Of a stretch of 19,206 bases of DNA, positions 15,475-19,206 are shown piece after piece. The first letter of the stretch is position 1, and each line of letters opens with the position of its first letter. The position numbers and the translations under genes were made by a program. Where the stretch lies: assembly GCA_910588615.1 (NCBI GenBank), contig CAJUOI010000032.1, positions 1-19,206 of the forward strand. Direction: 5' to 3'. Below the pieces are notes generated by a model. It was not told where the DNA came from. It saw only the letters and a program-made list of their open reading frames with translations, and did no database searches. The DNA is from an uncultured Christensenellaceae bacterium (GTDB lineage Bacteria; Bacillota; Clostridia; Christensenellales; Borkfalkiaceae).

Positions 15475-16080
15475 TTATCCGTTTATGCCGAAAATGCGTT
15501 TCAAATCGTAAAAATTATAGGGGTAAGCGTTCGAGCCCTCGAAAACTTCCTCCCCCCCGTCCGCAAACGTGAGACGCAGGCTCCATTGGAAACCGTCGAG
15601 AATCGCATGATTGACATACGACGCACGCCACTCGCCGAGATAAAGTCCTTTCAACTCGCTTATCAGACTCTCCTTCGACGCAAAAGCCGGCTCCTCCCGT
15701 TCGCCGTCGCGGCGCGAGAACACCTGCTTTTTTACCGCTTCCCCCTCCCCGAAGATAAGCGTAACGTACGTAAAGCCGCCGAGAAAGCCGCCGTATTCGT
15801 AGCGCGCTTCCCGTATGTTTTCCAGTTTCGCCTCTATTGCTTCCCCGCGGCGTTCCGCCTCCGTCGGTTCGTACCCGCCGCGCCGTTTCAATATCCAAAC
15901 AAGCGAGCGCAGCGTCTCCCGATGCTCGGCAAGCGTGCGGCGCATTTCCCGCGTCGCAGACGGATAAATAGCGTTGCTTATTTCCGATTTTAAAATTTCA
16001 ATTGCGTTGCGTTCGTCCGCAAGCATTTGCAGCAGTTCTTCTATCTCTTTGTCCGAATAGCGTTCGTTTGCATTATCCAC
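15475..16080 (-). CDS. Hypothetical protein downstream of the MATE exporter
   Basis: The 201-residue soluble protein starts best at GTG 16080, with GGGAGGT 6 nt upstream; an earlier TTG at 16128 overlaps the MATE stop but has no such site. The N-terminal half is charged and helical (SDKEIEELLQMLADERNAIE), then a beta-rich C-terminal part contains LKGLYLGEW, LDGFQWSLRLTFADGG and SNAYPYNFYDLKRIFG. That C-terminal WSL...DG...NAYP pattern recurs in uncharacterised Firmicutes proteins as I remember them, but no function is known. It begins 44 nt after the exporter stop with no terminator between, so the two are probably cotranscribed. Confidence 0.78.
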   Translation of the reverse strand: MDNANERYSDKEIEELLQMLADERNAIEILKSEISNAIYPSATREMRRTLAEHRETLRSLVWILKRRGGYEPTEAERRGEAIEAKLENIREARYEYGGFLGGFTYVTLIFGEGEAVKKQVFSRRDGEREEPAFASKESLISELKGLYLGEWRASYVNHAILDGFQWSLRLTFADGGEEVFEGSNAYPYNFYDLKRIFGING

Positions 16081-16124
16081 AGGCGCACCTCCCGCAGATA
16101 TTATAACGGGTTTTCCGCCGTTTG

Positions 16125-17618
16125 TCAATCCCCCGCTTGCGCTTCTTCCCGCACCTCTGTTTGCTCATCCGCTTTATGCGCCCTTTCGCGCTTTCTCAGC
16201 CCGAGGAAGAAGACCACGGTCAACCCCGCAGTAACGAGAATCGCGACCGAGTCGGCAACGGGCGCCGCCCAAAGGACCCCCTCGATCCCGAGCGCCATAG
16301 GCAAGGTAATTATCAGCGGAACGAAGCAGACGAGATCGCGGATCAAAGACACGAGCATGGCAAATACCGGCTTGCCCACCGCCTGAAAAAAGATGGACGA
16401 CATCTTGATCATGCCGGTAAAAGTTACGAACATAAGAAAAATACGGAACGTCTTTCTGCCGAACTCCCAATACAACTCGGGGTTTGAAAACTTCGGCTCG
16501 CCGAAGATCCGCACCACCGCGTCGGGCGCAGCCTCGAACAGCACGGTAAACAGCAACCCAATTGCCACCGTCGAGAGCAGAATATTGCAATACAGCTTCT
16601 TCACCCTTCCGTAATTTTCCGCGCCGAGGTTGTAACCGATGATCGGCTGGCAACCCAGCACGATGCCCACCACGATATTGATGACGACGGTAAACACCTT
16701 GCTTTCGATTGCGACGATCGCAATGGGAATATTTTCGCCGTACTGCGACGCACCGCCGTATTTCACCAGCATGATGTTGCACACGAGCGAGATGATGACT
16801 ATCGACATCTGCGTAATAAAGGAGGAAAGCCCGAGCTTAATTGCCTCTCCGAACGATTTAAAATGCGGAATAAAGCTCTTTAAGGTCAGTTTGAAGGTTT
16901 TCGAACGGAACAGATAAACGATACCGATAACGAAGGATACCGTCTGCCCGATTACCGTCGCCCATGCGGCGCCCGCCATACCCCAACGGCAGACAAAAAT
17001 GAAAATCGGGTCGAGAATAATATTTGTTACCGCACCCGCCAGCATGGAAAACATCGACCATGCGGGACAGCCGTCCGCCCTGATTACGGCGTTTATCATA
17101 TTCGACAGCATAAAGATCGGGAAGAACGCCAATATAACGTTAAAATACTGCACTGCGTAGCCGATGCTTCCCTGAAAAGGTTCGCCGTTGATGTCCACGC
17201 CGTCGTGCGAAGCGCCGAACAGCGTTAAAAGCTGTGTTTTCAAGGGATAAAACACGGCGAGCAAAATGATACTGGCGGCAAGCGTAACCACCATGCTCGT
17301 ACCCACGCACTTATGCGCGTTTTCGGTATCGCCCTTGCCCTGATGAATGTTTAAATACGCGGCGCACCCGTCGCCCGCCCACCATGCAAACGCCTGCGCG
17401 ATAATGAATATCGGAAATACGACGCCCGTTGCCGCATTGCCCAAATCGCTCAATTCGCTGTTTCCGACGAAAATTTGATCGACGATATTGTACAGCGCGC
17501 TGACGAGCAGCGACAACACACAGGGAATGCAAAATTTCAGCATGAGCTTGGAAATTTTTTCCGTACCCAAATCATATGATGTTTTCACTTTTACTTCGCC
17601 GCTTTTTTTACCGAACAT
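16125..17618 (-). CDS. MATE-family multidrug/cation exporter
   Basis: The 497-residue protein has about 12 membrane helices and the conserved MATE opening KLMLKFCIPCVLSLLVSALY-NIVDQIFVGN, a second-repeat signature GLSSFITQMSIVIISLVCN and a GCQPIIGYNLGA motif. MATE proteins export cationic drugs or metabolites in exchange for Na+ or H+ across the cytoplasmic membrane; the substrate is not predictable here. Among subfamilies it looks closest to the MepA/DinF-like Firmicutes group. ATG 17618 is chosen because GGAGG lies 5 nt upstream; an earlier TTG at 17630 would contain that site within its own codons. The C-terminal 25 residues are charged and cytoplasmic. The leader holds a terminator-like hairpin, so expression is probably controlled by attenuation. 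The hypothetical gene behind it seems to share the transcript. Confidence 0.95.
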   Translation of the reverse strand: MFGKKSGEVKVKTSYDLGTEKISKLMLKFCIPCVLSLLVSALYNIVDQIFVGNSELSDLGNAATGVVFPIFIIAQAFAWWAGDGCAAYLNIHQGKGDTENAHKCVGTSMVVTLAASIILLAVFYPLKTQLLTLFGASHDGVDINGEPFQGSIGYAVQYFNVILAFFPIFMLSNMINAVIRADGCPAWSMFSMLAGAVTNIILDPIFIFVCRWGMAGAAWATVIGQTVSFVIGIVYLFRSKTFKLTLKSFIPHFKSFGEAIKLGLSSFITQMSIVIISLVCNIMLVKYGGASQYGENIPIAIVAIESKVFTVVINIVVGIVLGCQPIIGYNLGAENYGRVKKLYCNILLSTVAIGLLFTVLFEAAPDAVVRIFGEPKFSNPELYWEFGRKTFRIFLMFVTFTGMIKMSSIFFQAVGKPVFAMLVSLIRDLVCFVPLIITLPMALGIEGVLWAAPVADSVAILVTAGLTVVFFLGLRKRERAHKADEQTEVREEAQAGD

Positions 17619-17640
17619 ACCCGCCTCCAAGTGTTATTAC

Positions 17641-17684
17641 AATAAAAAAGGAGCGTGGAATTTGCTGAAATTCTACGCCCTTTT
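17641..17684 (-). promoter_or_regulatory. Terminator-like leader hairpin (candidate attenuator) of the MATE gene
   Basis: In the MATE transcript a 16-17-bp imperfect stem with loop CAGC (right arm 17684-17668, left arm 17663-17647 on the plus map) is followed by six T (17649-17644). It lies between the promoter at 17703-17731 and the ribosome site, about 25 nt before the ATG, so as drawn it would stop most transcripts before the gene. Confidence 0.7.
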
Positions 17685-17702
17685 GCCGTTCAACAGAATA
17701 TA

Positions 17703-17731
17703 ATTTTATCACGTTTTTTAAACTTTGTCAA
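17703..17731 (-). promoter_or_regulatory. Promoter of the MATE gene
   Basis: On the minus strand TTGACA (17731-17726), 17 nt, TAAAAT (17708-17703), with TG one nt before the -10. The start near 17696 makes a leader of about 78 nt, largely taken up by the hairpin at 17641-17684. Confidence 0.8.
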
Positions 17732-17795
17732 ACGAAATTTAAAATATTTCAGCTATTTTCCGCGCGCGTACGGTATATAAATGAAATTGATAAAC

Positions 17796-17953
17796 CTAAT
17801 ACTGCCATTGGTGCGGTATAATTAAAATTATAAAAACCGCAAGACCGGCGATAAGACAGACCACACCTACAATACGATAGTTGAAATTATATAAAAAGGT
17901 AGATTTTTCTTTCCACCTTTCCATACTCTTTTTCGTTCGGATTTTTCGTTCAT
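17796..17953 (-). pseudogene. Frameshifted small membrane protein
   Basis: ATG 17953 has GGAG 5 nt upstream but its frame stops after 28 codons. Switching frame at the A-run on 17933-17929 (one base missing) joins MNEKSERK to KSMERWKEKSTFLYNFNY and a hydrophobic segment (RIVGVVCLIAGLAVFIILII) ending at TAG 17796, about 52 residues with one membrane helix. Without the shift, ATG 17924 could still give a 42-residue protein but has a poor ribosome site. No family is recognised. It follows the broken TIGR04076 gene by 33 nt and may have been cotranscribed with it. Confidence 0.4.
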
Positions 17954-17986
17954 ATTCACTCCGTGTTAAGTTGAAATTTATCGTTT

Positions 17987-18310
17987 TTATTTCGACTGTT
18001 TCGTAGTTGCTTCCAACTTAAAAATCACAGGACGCAAACCGTCGTTGCAACTGCAAATTGCTACGCCTTTTTCTTTTATCCAATCTCCGTAGTAAAATTA
18101 CTGCTCCTGCACTCCGTGTGCCAATGCAAAAACATACTGATAAATTGCTTTCCACGCTTCATCGCACAATCCGTCGGGTTTTGCATAATCGGCATAGAAT
18201 ACCTGCCCCGCTTTATGAAAGGGACAAGTGGATAAACCTTCCACCCCATATTGTTCCGCCAATTCTTTATCAAGTGTAGTTTTTAGAACTGTTATTTTTA
18301 CTTTGTTCAT
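17987..18310 (-). pseudogene. TIGR04076-family protein gene interrupted by an in-frame TAA
   Basis: ATG 18310 opens a 70-residue frame beginning MNKVKITVLKTTLDKELAEQ and containing CPFHKAGQVFYADYAKP, CDEAWKAIYQYVFALAHG; this is the N-terminal two thirds of the TIGR04076 family, small cysteine-containing proteins of unknown function. A TAA (18100-18098) stops it, yet the same frame goes on with FYYGDWIKEKGVAICSCNDG and LRPVIFKLEA to a second TAA at 17987, which is the expected C-terminus. Total length would be about 107, normal for the family. A single G-to-T change (GAA to TAA) explains it. Ribosome site is weak (AGAG). The promoter is good. A truncated product without the CSC motif could still be made. 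Confidence 0.85.
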
Positions 18311-18349
18311 TTTACGACTCTTCGCTACATTACTGTTTATCGTACAATC

Positions 18350-18378
18350 ATTATAGCATATTTATTGCGACGAAGCAA
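18350..18378 (-). promoter_or_regulatory. Promoter of the TIGR04076 gene
   Basis: On the minus strand TTGCTT (18378-18373), 17 nt, TATAAT (18355-18350), preceded by TGC (extended -10). Leader of about 33 nt. Confidence 0.7.
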
Positions 18379-18381
18379 GAG

Positions 18382-18418
18382 AAAGCGCGGCTTGCTGTAC
18401 TTGCAAGCCGCGCTTTTT
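18382..18418. terminator. Strong terminator hairpin
   Basis: A perfect 14-bp stem (AAAGCGCGGCTTGC 18382-18395 with 18403-18416) and 7-nt loop, with TTTTT on the plus strand and TTTCTC on the minus strand. No plus-strand gene precedes it, so it may shield the TIGR04076 promoter from transcription coming from the right. Confidence 0.8.
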
Positions 18419-18441
18419 ACTTATTACCGAGATAAAAAGTA

Positions 18442-18502
18442 AATCCGAACCGCTCACTTGTAACAAGTAAACAATTCGGATTATACTCTTTTGGTGCACC
18501 AA
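18442..18502. repeat. Nested inverted repeats and a 12-bp perfect palindrome
   Basis: AATCCGAA (18442-18449) pairs with TTCGGATT (18475-18482) around an inner hairpin ACTTG/CAAGT (18456-18460 with 18464-18468). Nine bases on lies the perfect palindrome TTGGTGCACCAA (18491-18502). There is no T-run, so these are not ordinary terminators. The rest of 18503-18573 shows no gene. Possible roles are a replication or integration site of the neighbouring Rep element. Confidence 0.55.
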
Positions 18503-18573
18503 GACAGACAGAGATTGAACCCGAAATATCTATTTGTAAACGGGTATGCGGGTTTTATCGCTGAAAGGTAAGG

Positions 18574-18607
18574 AAAAAGCACAAGGTTGAAACGCCTTGT
18601 GCTTTTT
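18574..18607 (-). terminator. Intrinsic terminator of the rep gene
   Basis: A perfect 13-bp stem (AAAAAGCACAAGG 18574-18586 with 18595-18607), 8-nt loop, followed by T-rich sequence on the minus strand. It lies about 37 nt after the rep stop. Confidence 0.85.
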
Positions 18608-18643
18608 CTATTGCCCACCCAAGAGAACCCACCCAGCAAGCCG

Positions 18644-19206
18644 CTAAAACGGACTTTCGCCGTCATCATCAAGCGGTATTAAAGTTGTTATAGTCTTTTC
18701 TATCGGTTTGCCCGTATGCTTGTTTACGGGCGTATCTTTGCTTATGTCGAAATTATATACAGCCGTTATACGCCGTAAGAACGCCGCCCACGTTGTAGGC
18801 TCGGACTGTTGTATTTTGGTGTATTGCTCTGTAAGCGGTATATTAGAAACGATATACACCGTATCATAGCAAGCCACGCGGTTAAAATGCCGCCCGTGTA
18901 TTCGTATCGGTTGCCCGTCCAGATAATCAAGTATTTCCGAGATTTTGAACGAACTCCGAAACTCGTCCAAAAACAATATTTTTTCGCCGTTGTAATCGTC
19001 TATCCAGCCGAACTCATAATTTGTCGTTCTGTAAACGTCGTCATAGCCGTGTTTACTGAAAACGTAACTTGTCTTTCCGCAACCCGCAGAGCCGTAAATA
19101 TAATTTACTTGCATTTTGCGGAATTGCCGTTTGTACTTGTTTTCCAAATATGCTTGTCTGTATTCTTTCGCCCATTTCATTACCCTAATAAAGCGGTTGC
19201 CGTGCT
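18644..19206 (-). CDS. Rolling-circle Rep protein, SF3-helicase region, CRESS-like (5' partial)
   Basis: The frame is open to the right edge, so an internal ATG at 19180 is probably not the start; residues HGNRFIRV precede it in frame. Numbering from that Met: Walker A GSAGCGKT (30-37), Walker B ILFLDEF (68-74), motif C YIVSN (109-113) and a likely arginine finger in FLRRI (134-138). This is the superfamily 3 helicase of Rep proteins encoded by CRESS-DNA viruses and related bacterial plasmids, where an N-terminal HUH endonuclease domain nicks the origin; that part would lie beyond the window. The C-terminal tail (144-178) is polar. Such Reps occur on small plasmids and as integrated copies in Firmicutes. 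The terminator at 18574-18607 ends its transcript. Chromosomal cargo next to it suggests integration. Confidence 0.87.
   Translation of the reverse strand, partial: HGNRFIRVMKWAKEYRQAYLENKYKRQFRKMQVNYIYGSAGCGKTSYVFSKHGYDDVYRTTNYEFGWIDDYNGEKILFLDEFRSSFKISEILDYLDGQPIRIHGRHFNRVACYDTVYIVSNIPLTEQYTKIQQSEPTTWAAFLRRITAVYNFDISKDTPVNKHTGKPIEKTITTLIPLDDDGESPF

Noticed and set aside
16081..16128. TTG start at 16128 for the gene after MATE
   Set aside because: GTG 16080 has a much better ribosome site (GGGAGGT), which itself lies within the extra N-terminal codons.
18481..18560. Possible tRNA 3' half on the minus strand near TTCAATC
   Set aside because: The flanking bases do not form a T-stem and no matching acceptor, D or anticodon arm could be found.

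Overview
The window looks like a chromosomal segment of a Gram-positive, Clostridia-like bacterium (Firmicutes), plausibly gut-associated. The basis is strong Shine-Dalgarno sites (GGAGG-type), near-consensus sigma-70 promoters with extended -10 boxes, many intrinsic terminators, a short Firmicutes-type cis-prenyltransferase, a GH2 beta-galactosidase and very large secreted surface proteins. No species can be named from the sequence alone. Most genes are on the minus strand; the plus-strand genes are a zinc-ribbon membrane protein, two tRNAs, an iron-sulfur uracil-DNA glycosylase and a multi-pass membrane protein.

Layout. 1-2479 (minus) is the N-terminal ~826 codons of a secreted surface protein with GLUG-like and InlB B-repeat-like segments; it runs off the left edge. 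2480-2889 is intergenic, with overlapping divergent promoters, a candidate small RNA and a bidirectional terminator. 2890-4763 holds a short undecaprenyl-diphosphate-synthase-like protein, the divergent zinc-ribbon protein, and upp. upp lies directly behind lacZ (4800-7346), and the two probably form one transcript from a clear promoter at 7379-7407. 7508-12765 is an apparent two-gene operon: a 1664-residue membrane-anchored beta-helix/Ig-like surface protein with a 180-residue tandem-repeat tail predicted to be cytoplasmic, then a 75-residue coiled-coil protein.

13075-13281 carries tRNA-Ala(CGC) and tRNA-Val(CAC), separated by a strong hairpin. Beyond them is an AT-rich gene for a family-4-like uracil-DNA glycosylase and then a membrane protein gene. 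Both have an extended -10 box placed so that transcription would start at or next to the ATG (candidate leaderless genes). 15475-17618 is a MATE-family exporter with a downstream hypothetical gene; the exporter leader contains a terminator-like hairpin suggesting attenuation.

17796-18310 contains two adjacent damaged genes: a frameshifted small membrane protein and a TIGR04076-family gene interrupted by one in-frame TAA. The right edge (18644-19206, minus) is the SF3-helicase part of a Rep protein like those of CRESS-DNA (circular, Rep-encoding ssDNA) plasmids and viruses, followed by a terminator and a palindrome-rich non-coding stretch. This suggests an integrated rolling-circle replicon or its remnant.

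Most novel points: the Rep element, the surface protein with its large repeat tail and small coiled-coil companion, the MATE leader hairpin, the hairpin between the tRNAs that leaves tRNA-Val no room for its own promoter, the paired leaderless genes, and the beta-galactosidase lacking the residue equivalent to E. coli Asp201.
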